Source: a bacterium
GTDB taxonomy: Bacteria > Actinomycetota > Acidimicrobiia > Spongiisociales > JAENVV01
NCBI GenBank assembly: GCA_024641305.1
Contig: JAHEDI010000030.1
Location: 1-40,191, forward strand
Direction of reading: 5' to 3'
Length of the DNA stretch: 40,191 nt
Made by a program: the position numbers and the translations under genes. The notes below the pieces were generated by a model. That model saw only the letters and a program-made list of their open reading frames with translations. It was not told the origin of the DNA and did not search any database. Positions 16,960-25,403 of this stretch are shown here, piece after piece (within the stretch, counting starts at the first letter, position 1; each line of letters opens with the position of its first letter).

Positions 16960-18724
16960 CGGCGTAGGCCGTCAGGATCTCGGAGTAGACCGGTTGCGAG
17001 GCGAGGAGTTCCTCGTGTGTCCCGGTGGCGGCGATCCGTCCCTCGTGGATGAGGACGACCCGATCGGCCAAAGCGATCGAAGCCTGGCGATAGGCGACGA
17101 TGACCACCGTTGAGGGGAGTTCGGCATCTCGCAGGCCGGTCAGGATGGCTGTCTCGACGCTTGGATCGATGGCGGATGTGGCGTCGTCCAGAATAAGCAG
17201 CCTCGGTTTGCGAATAATGGATCGAGCCAGGGCAATTCGTTGGGCCTGCCCGCCGGACAATGTGGCACCTTGCTCGCCGACGACTGTGTCGAAACCATGT
17301 GGCAGTTCGTCGATGAACGGGGTGGCTTGTGCCAGGTCCGAAGCAGTCCGGACGTCGTCCTCGGAGAACTCCTGCCCCAGGGTGATGTTTTCGCGGACCG
17401 ATAGATTGAAGAGGAAGGCCTCTTGGGGAACGATCGTCACCTCGGCGGCCACCCCCCGTTCGGCGAAGTCTCGAAGGTCGCGTCCGTCGAGGTGGATTGC
17501 CCCCAGGGAGGGATCCCACAATCGAGCCAACAATGAAACCATTGTGGACTTGCCCGATGCGGTTGGTCCCACGATGGCGACCGTTTCGCCGGGTTTGATG
17601 TCGAAGGTGAGACCAGAGAGAACCGCAGTTCCACCTGGATACGAGAAGGTGACTGCATCGCCTTCCACCGACGTTCCGGTTGGCTGCTCGGAGGGTCGCG
17701 TCTCGCCGTGCTGGATGATGTCGTCGGCCTCGACGATGCGGGCGATTCGGCGCCAACTGGCCAGAGCGAAGGTGGTCTCCCACGTCACGAATCCGATCAG
17801 GCGGATTGGGAACGACAGGAGGGACATCAGGTAGAGGGCGGTGACCACGTCACCCGGCGTGATGGCGCCTGCCTGGATCCGGAACCCGCCGACGACAATG
17901 ACGGCTACCAGACCGATGGCGGGAATGATTTCCGAGAAGGTCCTGAACGTCTCGGCCCGCGTCGATACCCACGTTCGCTGGTCGCGTAGTGCGTTGGAGA
18001 CCTTGGTGAACCGTTCGATCTCGAGTTCCTCTGCGCCAATCGCCTTGACCGTCAGCGCGCCGTCGAAGCTCTCATGGGCCACAGCTGAAACGTCGCCGAC
18101 CATTTGTTGGAGCTTCTCAAATCCGCCAAAGATGAACCACGCAGAACCGATATCGGCTGTCACGACCAGGCCAAAGCTGATCACGGCGACTAACCCGAGC
18201 CAGACATCGATACTCGTCACGAGGACGAGTGATCCAACGAGCAGAAGGCTCACGCCGGTGGCGTATGGCAAAGGCCCGAGGACGAACGTCGCCTGGCCGG
18301 CGTCGTTGTCGGTGATGGCGAGGAGATCACCGGTGTCCTCGCCATGATGCCAGGGCATGGACAGTCGGTATTGATGGTGGATCAACCGGGAAACGAAATC
18401 CATTTGCGAACGGATCTGGAGCCAGGATGCACCGACCCGCCGGATGATGATGCCGACCGCCTTGTATAGAGCGATGCTTGCGACGAGAAGCACGGCGGGT
18501 CGCAGGCGGTCAGCGTACGGTTCGCCACCGTCGAGAACTGGAATGATTACGGTGTCGGTGATGTCGCCAATAACTACGGCGGCGATCGCAATAGCCGACA
18601 CGAACATGGTCGATCCGAATACGGCGACACTGAAGGCAATCGGGTGCCCGCGAATCAGGCGCCCCACATGGGCCCCACCCTGCCGGAGCACAGTCCCCAT
18701 CGATTCAGTCGTCACGCTCCGCAC
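16952..18724 (-). CDS. ABC exporter half-transporter, ATP-binding/permease (degenerate NBD)
   Basis: This 590-aa partner of the gene at 15205-16959 has the same type-1 exporter fold. Walker A GPTASGKST and signature LSGGQAQRIALARS are canonical, but Walker B reads LLILDDATS (Asp instead of catalytic Glu) and the H-loop reads VAYRQAS (Tyr instead of His). In heterodimeric exporters this creates one low-activity and one active ATP site. The start is uncertain: GTG 18724, GTG 18712 or ATG 18700 are all in frame and none has a clear ribosome site at proper spacing. It is the first gene of the two-gene operon and is divergent from the acyl-CoA synthetase gene with an 86-bp gap. Confidence 0.92.
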   Translation of the reverse strand: MRSVTTESMGTVLRQGGAHVGRLIRGHPIAFSVAVFGSTMFVSAIAIAAVVIGDITDTVIIPVLDGGEPYADRLRPAVLLVASIALYKAVGIIIRRVGASWLQIRSQMDFVSRLIHHQYRLSMPWHHGEDTGDLLAITDNDAGQATFVLGPLPYATGVSLLLVGSLVLVTSIDVWLGLVAVISFGLVVTADIGSAWFIFGGFEKLQQMVGDVSAVAHESFDGALTVKAIGAEELEIERFTKVSNALRDQRTWVSTRAETFRTFSEIIPAIGLVAVIVVGGFRIQAGAITPGDVVTALYLMSLLSFPIRLIGFVTWETTFALASWRRIARIVEADDIIQHGETRPSEQPTGTSVEGDAVTFSYPGGTAVLSGLTFDIKPGETVAIVGPTASGKSTMVSLLARLWDPSLGAIHLDGRDLRDFAERGVAAEVTIVPQEAFLFNLSVRENITLGQEFSEDDVRTASDLAQATPFIDELPHGFDTVVGEQGATLSGGQAQRIALARSIIRKPRLLILDDATSAIDPSVETAILTGLRDAELPSTVVIVAYRQASIALADRVVLIHEGRIAATGTHEELLASQPVYSEILTAYADV

Positions 18725-18810
18725 GACGGGGGATGGTAACTGGCTCCGAGGCTTGACGATTCATCATTTTTTCGGAACCGGAACACACCGTCAGCTGGTA
18801 TGTTCGAAGC

Positions 18811-20370
18811 ATGATTCACACGAGCCCGTTTCCCGATGTTGAGCTACCGGACACACCCCTTACTTCGTACGTTCTACGCAATTCTTTGGCCGATCCTGAC
18901 CGACCTGCTCTGATCGACGGTCCGACCGGTCGGACTATCACCCATGGCCAGTTGGTTGGCGGTGTGGCCAGAGTGGCTGGGGGGCTGGCGGCCCGCGGTT
19001 TTGGTAAAGGCCAGGTTCTCGCCATTCTCGCTCCCAACATCCCGGAATACGCACTCGCCTTTCACGGGGCGGCGACCACAGGGGGCACGGTCACCACGAT
19101 CAACCCGACCTACACGGTCGATGAGGTGGCCCATCAGCTGACGGATTCGGGCGCCAGATTCATCGTGACGATTCCGATGTTCCTTGAGATCTCTCAGGCG
19201 GCCGCTGCTTCGGCCGGCGGGGTTGACGAGATCTTTGTGTTTGGAGAGGCACCGGGGGCGTCACCATTCACCGATCTGATGGGCGAACCCTACGTCGGCC
19301 ATGCTGAGGTGGATATGGATGATGTCGTCGTCATGCCGTATTCGTCGGGGACCACGGGCCTGTCAAAGGGAGTCATGCTTACCCATCGGAACCTGGTGGG
19401 GAACCTTGCACAGTCCGAACCCGTCATCAGCATCACGCCAGATGACATTGGAATAGCTGTCCTTCCTTTCTTCCACATTTATGGCATGCAGGTTCTCATG
19501 AACGGAGCGATCGCCAACGGCTCGACCATCGTGACGATGCCTCGCTTCGACCTTCAGCAGTTTCTCGAGATCTGCCAAGCGCAGAAAGTCACCCGCTACT
19601 ACCTGGTTCCACCGATCGTGCTGGCGCTCGCCAAGCATCCGATGATTGATAGCTACGACCTGTCGGATGCCCGTCAGGTGTTCTCTGGCGCCGCTCCGCT
19701 CAGCGCCGAGGTGGCTGCTGAGGCATCGGCCAGGATGGGGTGTGAGGTTGTACAAGGCTATGGACTGACCGAGACGTCACCCATCACTCATGCGACGCCG
19801 CCGGGAGGTTTCAAACCTGGCTCGATCGGGGTTCTGTTGCCAAACACGCAATGTCGAATCGTCGATCCGGAGACCGGTGAGGATCTGGATCTCGATGTCG
19901 ACGGTGAGTTGTGGATCCGTGGTCCTCAGGTGATGAAGGGCTATCTCAACAACCCCGAAGCCACCGCCAGCACAATCGACGCCGATGGCTATCTACACAC
20001 CGGAGACATCGGCCATGTTGATGCAGACGGGCACTATTACATCGTCGACCGCCTCAAAGAGCTCATCAAATACAAGGGCTTTCAGGTACCGCCTGCCGAA
20101 CTCGAAGGGCTGCTGCTGACCCATCCGGCGATCGCCGACGCGGCGGTCATTCCGATCCCCGATATTGATGCCGGTGAACTCCCCAAGGCATACGTTCAGC
20201 TCAAGCCAGGGCAAGAGTTGACGGCCGAGGAGGTCATGGAGTTTGTGGCGGGGAAGGTGGCGAACTACAAACAGATTCGCCGGGTCGAGTTCACCGACTC
20301 TATCCCCAAGTCGGCATCTGGCAAGATCTTGCGGCGCCTGCTCAAGGACAAGGAGCGGGCCGAGTCTTAG
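18811..20370 (+). CDS. Acyl-CoA synthetase, 4-coumarate-CoA ligase-like (AMP-dependent)
   Basis: This 519-aa adenylate-forming enzyme has all the core motifs: the P-loop YSSGTTGLSKGVMLTHRN (about 173-190), GYGLTETSP, HTGDIGHVDADGHYYIVDR and a C-terminal PKSASGKILRR with the catalytic lysine. YKGFQVPPAELEGLL is typical of the 4CL/firefly-luciferase clade. It activates an aryl or fatty acid to the acyl-AMP and then the CoA thioester; the exact acid cannot be read from sequence. It is divergent from the ABC exporter and followed by a gene-poor stretch, so probably monocistronic. Confidence 0.93.
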   Translation: MIHTSPFPDVELPDTPLTSYVLRNSLADPDRPALIDGPTGRTITHGQLVGGVARVAGGLAARGFGKGQVLAILAPNIPEYALAFHGAATTGGTVTTINPTYTVDEVAHQLTDSGARFIVTIPMFLEISQAAAASAGGVDEIFVFGEAPGASPFTDLMGEPYVGHAEVDMDDVVVMPYSSGTTGLSKGVMLTHRNLVGNLAQSEPVISITPDDIGIAVLPFFHIYGMQVLMNGAIANGSTIVTMPRFDLQQFLEICQAQKVTRYYLVPPIVLALAKHPMIDSYDLSDARQVFSGAAPLSAEVAAEASARMGCEVVQGYGLTETSPITHATPPGGFKPGSIGVLLPNTQCRIVDPETGEDLDLDVDGELWIRGPQVMKGYLNNPEATASTIDADGYLHTGDIGHVDADGHYYIVDRLKELIKYKGFQVPPAELEGLLLTHPAIADAAVIPIPDIDAGELPKAYVQLKPGQELTAEEVMEFVAGKVANYKQIRRVEFTDSIPKSASGKILRRLLKDKERAES

Positions 20371-20785
20371 CTCCGGGATGTACCTAATCGTGGCCTGACG
20401 AGGTCAACCAACGGTGATGGCTGTGACCGTGCCGTTGGGGATGGTGAGATTCACCCGGGAGGGCTGTAGTCCTCGGTGATCGCGAGTTGCTTCCGTCGAC
20501 TGCCGGACCAACAAGAACACCATTCCATGATCATGTACTCGTTTGCAGACTCGTAGGAGACTCGCAGCCACAATTGTTGACATGATTCGCCGTTGTGGAA
20601 ACCAGTTGAGCGGGAGTATGTGCGTTAGGGGTCGACACAAGGCACGATGGTTCCCGGTTTCTGAGGCGTTCCGTGGTCTGTCGATCAGGCACGATCCGGC
20701 CAACGCGGATGGGCCTGGCTCGGCTCCAGAGTGCTACCACGAGCGAGATGGAACCGGATCTGAACATCGGGCGCACCGACGGTTC
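20371..20785. other. Intergenic stretch without supported gene; possible gene remnant
   Basis: No convincing gene is seen in these 415 bp. Two overlapping minus-strand frames (about 20404-20703 and 20531-20776) together give scattered similarity to the start and end of histidine-phosphatase proteins (a PxRQTTERL segment, an STPNAHT segment and a final VNLTIPNGTVTAIT). They are in different frames and lack the catalytic RHG motif. An inverted repeat CCAACGG...CCGTTGG (20408-20438, 17-base loop) lies near the left side. If it was ever a gene, it is decayed. Confidence 0.3.
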
Positions 20786-21970
20786 CTATTGATCGGCGAC
20801 TGGCACCATCGACAGGCGTGGGTCACAAGCCGGGATGTAGACCTCTTCGAGTCCGAGTTCCTTCCGCACGATGTTTGCGCCTCGGACGAGCGAGACCATC
20901 TTGTAGAAGGCCTGGATGCGACTCATGGCCTGACGGCCAAAGCCGCAGTCGGATGTCAGAATCAGCCGCTCCGGCTCGATGTGCTTCAGGCAGGTGCGGA
21001 TCATGCCGGCCACCTCCTCGGGTCGTTCCACCTGCAGGGTGCGATGGTTGAGGATGCCGACGGCGATCTTCTTGTCCTTCGAGATCATGCGCCCGTAGAG
21101 CGGCACTTCCGCGCAGTTGTTCGAGGCTCCCTCCATACAGACGACGTCGACGTCGAGCTGGTCGTAATAGGGGAGTGAACGTTCGTAGGTTGCGTCGGCA
21201 TGGAGGACCCGCTGACCGGCAGGACTACCCCAGCACGCATGCGCCCACACCTCGGTTCGCTGACGCAGGCCTCTCACCTCGCGGTTGAAGGCCTCCACCC
21301 AGACCTCAGGCGTAAAGGGTGCGTTCGGGTCGTGGATCGTCTGGTGTACCTCGGGCTCTTCGATCTGGATGAGCGGAGCGCCGGCATCCGCCATGGCGTG
21401 GTACTCCTGGTTGGCGACATCCGACAGAGCGAAGAGCAGTTCGGCTCGATCCTGGTAGTGGTCGTTCTTGACCATCATCGTGAGGATTTGCGCCGAGGCC
21501 GAGCCGATCTTGCACGGTTTGTCGGTCATGCCGGCCATCGCCTTATAGGCACGGTCGAGCTCAAGTCGCGAGGCACCGATCGGACCGGTGACATGCGGCG
21601 TCAAACGGGTCTCTATGACCTCCCACATGATATCGCCCGGACCCCGGTCTGCAGACAGAAACCCTGCGGGCTGGACCTCCAGCTGGCCGCGCCCGATGCC
21701 GTCGAGGCGTTCCAGCGGGTAGGAAACCCATGACCTCCCCGCCCAGTCGTCATCAAGCCGACAATCGCCGTCGACGAGGATGTCGATACCAGCTTTGTGC
21801 TGCATGGCAATGTTGGCGGCGAGGCAGTCAAGATGCTGCTCGCGATAGGCATGGCGCGAAAACCCGACCGACAACGGTTGCCCGCGCAGGTTTTCGGTAT
21901 ACCAGGACGGCCGCGGCAACGCGCCCGTCGTGGTGGTTTGTAGGACCTTGTCTTTGGTGGCGACGAACAT
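20786..21970 (-). CDS. MetE-like cobalamin-independent methionine synthase domain protein (short form)
   Basis: This 394-aa protein matches the C-terminal catalytic half of cobalamin-independent methionine synthase (MetE, about 750 aa in full). Candidate zinc ligands are in place: His and Cys in WAHACWG, Glu in VCMEGAS and Cys in TSDCGFG. The N-terminal folate-binding barrel of full MetE is absent, as in archaeal MetE and in many related methyltransferases of unknown substrate. The start at 21970 is supported by CGGAGGTAG just upstream and by homology starting at LQTTTTGALPRP; the longer open frame back to 22159 overlaps the divergent gene. It may methylate homocysteine using a corrinoid protein or methyl-folate, or act on another thiol. 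Stand-alone; divergent from the E2-like gene. Confidence 0.85.
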   Translation of the reverse strand: MFVATKDKVLQTTTTGALPRPSWYTENLRGQPLSVGFSRHAYREQHLDCLAANIAMQHKAGIDILVDGDCRLDDDWAGRSWVSYPLERLDGIGRGQLEVQPAGFLSADRGPGDIMWEVIETRLTPHVTGPIGASRLELDRAYKAMAGMTDKPCKIGSASAQILTMMVKNDHYQDRAELLFALSDVANQEYHAMADAGAPLIQIEEPEVHQTIHDPNAPFTPEVWVEAFNREVRGLRQRTEVWAHACWGSPAGQRVLHADATYERSLPYYDQLDVDVVCMEGASNNCAEVPLYGRMISKDKKIAVGILNHRTLQVERPEEVAGMIRTCLKHIEPERLILTSDCGFGRQAMSRIQAFYKMVSLVRGANIVRKELGLEEVYIPACDPRLSMVPVADQ

Positions 21971-22157
21971 GAAATCACTACCTCCGGGAGTCAGGGTTTG
22001 GTCCACCAGTCTATGGGGAGCCGGCCCAATGACCGGCGGTATCGACACGGCTTTGAATCGACCGAAGTTCAGTGATTCGCCTCGTCCTCGACCAGAATGT
22101 TCACGTGAGAGCATTGCGAGGATGACTCGTCTTGACTGAGGAGGAGGCTGGGAGCTC

Positions 22158-22952
22158 ATGAGTTTGACACCGCACCGCCGGGTCGAGGTGAGACCGGTTC
22201 CTGCGAATCGACGGGTCGTGACCCAGGCGTTACGGGCCGGACGGCGGATCGCACCGGTTCACGGTCTGATCAGTGTCGACGTAACGGAGGCCCGCCGCCT
22301 CCTTGAGTCGAATGAGTCGTTTACCGGCTTCCTGGTGGCATCGGTCGGCAGGGCCGCGGCCGACCACCCCGAGGTGCACGCATATCGCAACTGGCGCCGG
22401 CAACTGGTCATCCACCATCACGTCGATATTGCGGTACTCGTTGAAGTCGTTGCTGCGGGCGGATCGTTCCCGCTCGCCCACTTGATCCGGGATGCCGACG
22501 AGCGAGACGTTGCTGACGTCAGTTCCGAGATTCGAGGGGTCAAAGCCTCGCCGGCAACCAGTCGGAGCGGCCGGCTACTCGGGCGCGTCAGTCCGGTCGC
22601 CGCCCGGCTTCCCGGGATGGTCAATCTCTTCTACTGGCTCATGGCTCGGTCGGTGCGGGTTCGTCGAATGGCGGGAACGGTGGCGGTGACTTCGGTCGGG
22701 ATGTTTGCCGGTGGTGGGGGGTTCGGCATCGGCTTTCCAACGGTGTTGACGTTGAGTGTCCTGGTTGGTGGGATGAGTGAACGCCCTGTCGTGATCAGCG
22801 GGGAGGTGCAGGTTCGTCAGGTCTTGGATCTGACCGTTACGGTCGACCATAACGTCGTTGACGGAGCGCCGGCGGCCCGGTTCGTCGCCGACCTGCGCAG
22901 GATGATCGAAACTGCCGAAGTCCTGAAGCAGAGGCCGAGCGAGCCGACCTAG
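22158..22952 (+). CDS. Stand-alone 2-oxoacid dehydrogenase E2 acyltransferase-like domain
   Basis: This 264-aa protein covers only the chloramphenicol-acetyltransferase-like catalytic domain of dihydrolipoamide acyltransferases. The active-site motif DHNVVDGAPAARF (consensus DHRxxDGA) is near residue 230, and GTVAVTSVGMF matches the region supplying the stabilising Ser/Thr. No lipoyl domain or E1/E3-binding domain is present, and no E1 or E3 genes are nearby. It may act as an acyltransferase on a substrate other than lipoyl-CoA or work with an E2 encoded elsewhere. It begins with GGGAG before the ATG, divergent from the MetE-like gene, and ends overlapping the convergent oxidoreductase gene by 4 bp. 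Confidence 0.82.
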   Translation: MSLTPHRRVEVRPVPANRRVVTQALRAGRRIAPVHGLISVDVTEARRLLESNESFTGFLVASVGRAAADHPEVHAYRNWRRQLVIHHHVDIAVLVEVVAAGGSFPLAHLIRDADERDVADVSSEIRGVKASPATSRSGRLLGRVSPVAARLPGMVNLFYWLMARSVRVRRMAGTVAVTSVGMFAGGGGFGIGFPTVLTLSVLVGGMSERPVVISGEVQVRQVLDLTVTVDHNVVDGAPAARFVADLRRMIETAEVLKQRPSEPT

Positions 22953-24364
22953 CTGCCCTCGCTGTCAATCCGCATGCCGATTGATTTGAGGGCGGCGGCG
23001 GCGGAGTTCCATCCGGCCATGCCATGAACACCGCCTCCTGGGGCGGTCGACGCACCGCACAGGAACACACCATCGAGGCGTGTTGAGTAAGGGTTCGGCG
23101 ACAACTTCGGACGACCGAAGACCTGGCGAAGGGTGAAGGCGCCAGCGCCAATGTCTCCGCCGACATAGTTGTCGTTGTACGAGGAATACCAGGACGGCGG
23201 CTTGACGTGTTTGGCGAGAATCAGGTCCCGGAATCCCGGGGCGAACCGTTCGATCTGTGACTCGATGTCGTCAACCATATCGATGTCGGAACCGTTCGGA
23301 ACATGGCAGTAGCCCCAGGCGACGTGCTTGCCTTCCGGAGCTCTGCTGGGGTCGATGTTGGTTGGCTGGGCGATCAGAACATACGGTTTCGCGGGGTGGA
23401 GGCCGCGGTGAACGGCCTGCTCGGCGGCGGCGATCTCTTCATATGTGCCACCGACGTGGACGGTCGCCGCCGATCCAACCGTTGGATTTGTCCACGGGAT
23501 TGGTCCGTCAAGGGCCCAATCGATCTTGAAAGCGCCCGGCCCGAATGTCCACGGCGGGATCGGTCGATCGAACATCGAGGATAGGGCCGTTGGTGTCGAA
23601 GACAGGAGCTTGAGTCGAGCGGGCGGTAGGTCGGTCGCGTGGTTGACATGCCGCCCGGTTTCAACGGTCCCGCCCAGAGACTCGAAGTAGCTGACCATCG
23701 CTTTGGTGATCGAATGGGCGCCCCCTCGCGGGATGGGCCAGCGATATGCATGAGCCGCCATCAAAAGCGCCAGCCCGACCGACACCGACGCGGCGGAAGA
23801 GAACGGGCGAACGGAATGACCGGAAACCCCCGCAATGAGCGCCTTGGCGTTCCCGTCGACGAAATGATCTGTGAAACGATCAACTGACTGAAGCGCTGGA
23901 AGCCCGAATCTTGCCATGGTGATCGGATGCTTCGGGACCCGGATCATCGGACCCATGACGAAGCTCAAGATGTCATCGGCGTCTTGGACCCATTGGCTGA
24001 ATTGCTTCTTGTAACGCTTGGCGTCCGCTCCCAGTTCGGAGCTCGTGCGTTCGATGTCTTGAAAGATGAAGGCTGCGTCGCCGCCATCGAGCGGGTGAGC
24101 TACCTCAACTTCGGAGTAGAGCCAAGCAAGGCCATGTTTCTCAAGCGGCATCGATCGAAACGCTGCCGAATGTTCGGCGAACGGCATCACGGCCGAGCAC
24201 ACATCATGAAGGAATCCAGGTTGGGTGAGCTCGGCGGTCCTGGTTCCGCCGCCGATCTCATCGTTTGATTCAATCACCAGAACGGAGAGATCCGCCCGAG
24301 CCAATCGGATAGCTGCCGCTAAACCGTTGGGGCCGGACCCCACCACGACGGCGTCATACGTCAT
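22949..24364 (-). CDS. FAD-dependent oxidoreductase, phytoene desaturase/PYROXD2-like
   Basis: This 471-aa flavoprotein starts with a Rossmann motif VVVGSGPNGLAAAIRLA (residues 5-21) and the IGGGTRTAEL continuation that binds FAD. The C-terminus has LDGVFLCGASTAPGGGVHGM, the FAD-closing motif of CrtI/amine-oxidase-type enzymes. The overall layout resembles PYROXD2-like proteins, which are distinct from true carotenoid desaturases. No carotenoid genes are nearby. The start at 24364 overlaps the stop of the TfoX-like gene (ATGA), so the two are translationally coupled; the longer frame upstream runs through that gene. The substrate is unknown. Confidence 0.88.
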   Translation of the reverse strand: MTYDAVVVGSGPNGLAAAIRLARADLSVLVIESNDEIGGGTRTAELTQPGFLHDVCSAVMPFAEHSAAFRSMPLEKHGLAWLYSEVEVAHPLDGGDAAFIFQDIERTSSELGADAKRYKKQFSQWVQDADDILSFVMGPMIRVPKHPITMARFGLPALQSVDRFTDHFVDGNAKALIAGVSGHSVRPFSSAASVSVGLALLMAAHAYRWPIPRGGAHSITKAMVSYFESLGGTVETGRHVNHATDLPPARLKLLSSTPTALSSMFDRPIPPWTFGPGAFKIDWALDGPIPWTNPTVGSAATVHVGGTYEEIAAAEQAVHRGLHPAKPYVLIAQPTNIDPSRAPEGKHVAWGYCHVPNGSDIDMVDDIESQIERFAPGFRDLILAKHVKPPSWYSSYNDNYVGGDIGAGAFTLRQVFGRPKLSPNPYSTRLDGVFLCGASTAPGGGVHGMAGWNSAAAALKSIGMRIDSEGS

Positions 24365-24681
24365 CGGCTCGAAACGAATCGGAGCGCCTCGTTGATGAGG
24401 GTTGACCAGGTGGTCTCGTCCTCTTCGGTGATGGACACCCATTCTTTGAAGGTGCGGCCAGCAGGCGAAAACGGCTTCCCCGTCCCATTCTGTACGAGTT
24501 CGGAGACCCGGTCTTTGGGAAGCTTGACGACAAGATCCCCGGACCGATGGTCAAGTGAGGCAAAGAATGCTCCGTCGGAACGCACGCACGGGAAGCCCAT
24601 CATTGGTAAGCGGCTGACATGCGTGTCGAACATGGGCTCGACAAGATCCCAGAAGAGCTCCATCTTGGATTCGGCCGACAT
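24361..24681 (-). CDS. TfoX N-terminal-domain-like protein
   Basis: This 106-aa protein has the pattern of TfoX/Sxy N-terminal-domain proteins: an early RLPMMGFPCVRSDGAFFASL strand pair, a LVVKLPKDRVSELV segment, then GTGKPFSPAGRTFKEWVSI, equivalent to the family's FxxxGRxMxxWV region. In E. coli Sxy the domain is part of a competence regulator, but stand-alone versions in actinobacteria have no established function. It is the first gene of a two-gene unit with the FAD oxidoreductase (4-bp overlap) and is divergent from the CDGSH gene with a 74-bp gap. Confidence 0.7.
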   Translation of the reverse strand: MSAESKMELFWDLVEPMFDTHVSRLPMMGFPCVRSDGAFFASLDHRSGDLVVKLPKDRVSELVQNGTGKPFSPAGRTFKEWVSITEEDETTWSTLINEALRFVSSR

Positions 24682-24755
24682 TGGGACAGCCTACCGGCGT
24701 ATGCTGTGATTCAGGGACGAGAACAGACGCTACGAGAAGGTTTTGGCGGGCAGGT

Positions 24756-25403
24756 ATGAAGATCGAAGTGACAGAACACGGCCCCTACGAGGTGTCCGGA
24801 GGGGTTCCCCTACGGCCAAAGCGTGAAGTCGAATCAGAATTTGGTGAACCGCTTACCTGGCAGACCGGCCCGGCTCTCGAGACCGAGGCGACGTATCGGT
24901 TGTGTCGATGCGGCAAGTCGGACAACAAGCCTTTTTGCGACGGTTCACACAATTTCGATTATTTTCCCGGCACCGAACAAGCCCCTGCCGAGCGGCCGGC
25001 CGACGGCATCAAGCGCCACGAGGGGACCGGTATGGTGGTGGTCCGGGATGGCAAACTCTGCGAGCACGCCGGCTTTTGCGGCAACCAGATCACCGACTGG
25101 TTCAAGATGCTTGCCGAGACCGAGGACACGATTGTGCGGGGTCACCTGATGGCGATGCTGGAGAAGTGTCCTTCGGGTGCGCTGTCATACGAAATCGATG
25201 GCGAGCAGATCGAACCGCCTCTTGCGAAGGAGATCGGTCCGGTCACCGACGGCCCGCTTTTTGTCTCAGGGGGGATCCCGATCGTGATGACCAACGGTGA
25301 GCAGATGACCATTCGGAACCGGGTCACGCTGTGCCGATGCGGGGCCTCGAAGAACAAACCCCTCTGCGATGGCACCCACGGTGAGATCGGGTTTGAAGCC
25401 TGA
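24756..25403 (+). CDS. Double-CDGSH iron-sulfur protein with central ferredoxin-like domain
   Basis: This 215-aa protein holds three metal sites. CDGSH domain 1 uses Cys50, Cys52, Cys61 and His65 (CRCGKSDNKPFCDGSH). CDGSH domain 2 uses Cys193, Cys195, Cys204 and His208 (CRCGASKNKPLCDGTH). Between them a DUF1271/Fer4_19-like segment has Cys102, Cys108 and Cys138 (CEHAGFC ... CPSGAL). Each CDGSH domain should bind a 2Fe-2S cluster with 3Cys-1His ligation. The ATG at 24756 is chosen because homology begins there and CAGGT precedes it. The stop overlaps the ferritin-like gene start (TGATG), implying coupled translation and a shared iron-related role. Redox or cluster transfer is inferred. Confidence 0.9.
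   Translation: MKIEVTEHGPYEVSGGVPLRPKREVESEFGEPLTWQTGPALETEATYRLCRCGKSDNKPFCDGSHNFDYFPGTEQAPAERPADGIKRHEGTGMVVVRDGKLCEHAGFCGNQITDWFKMLAETEDTIVRGHLMAMLEKCPSGALSYEIDGEQIEPPLAKEIGPVTDGPLFVSGGIPIVMTNGEQMTIRNRVTLCRCGASKNKPLCDGTHGEIGFEA

Noticed and set aside
16911-17783. Minus-strand frame of 290 codons in the ABC exporter region
   Set aside because: Arg/Pro-rich composition and overlap with a complete exporter gene on the same strand in another frame.
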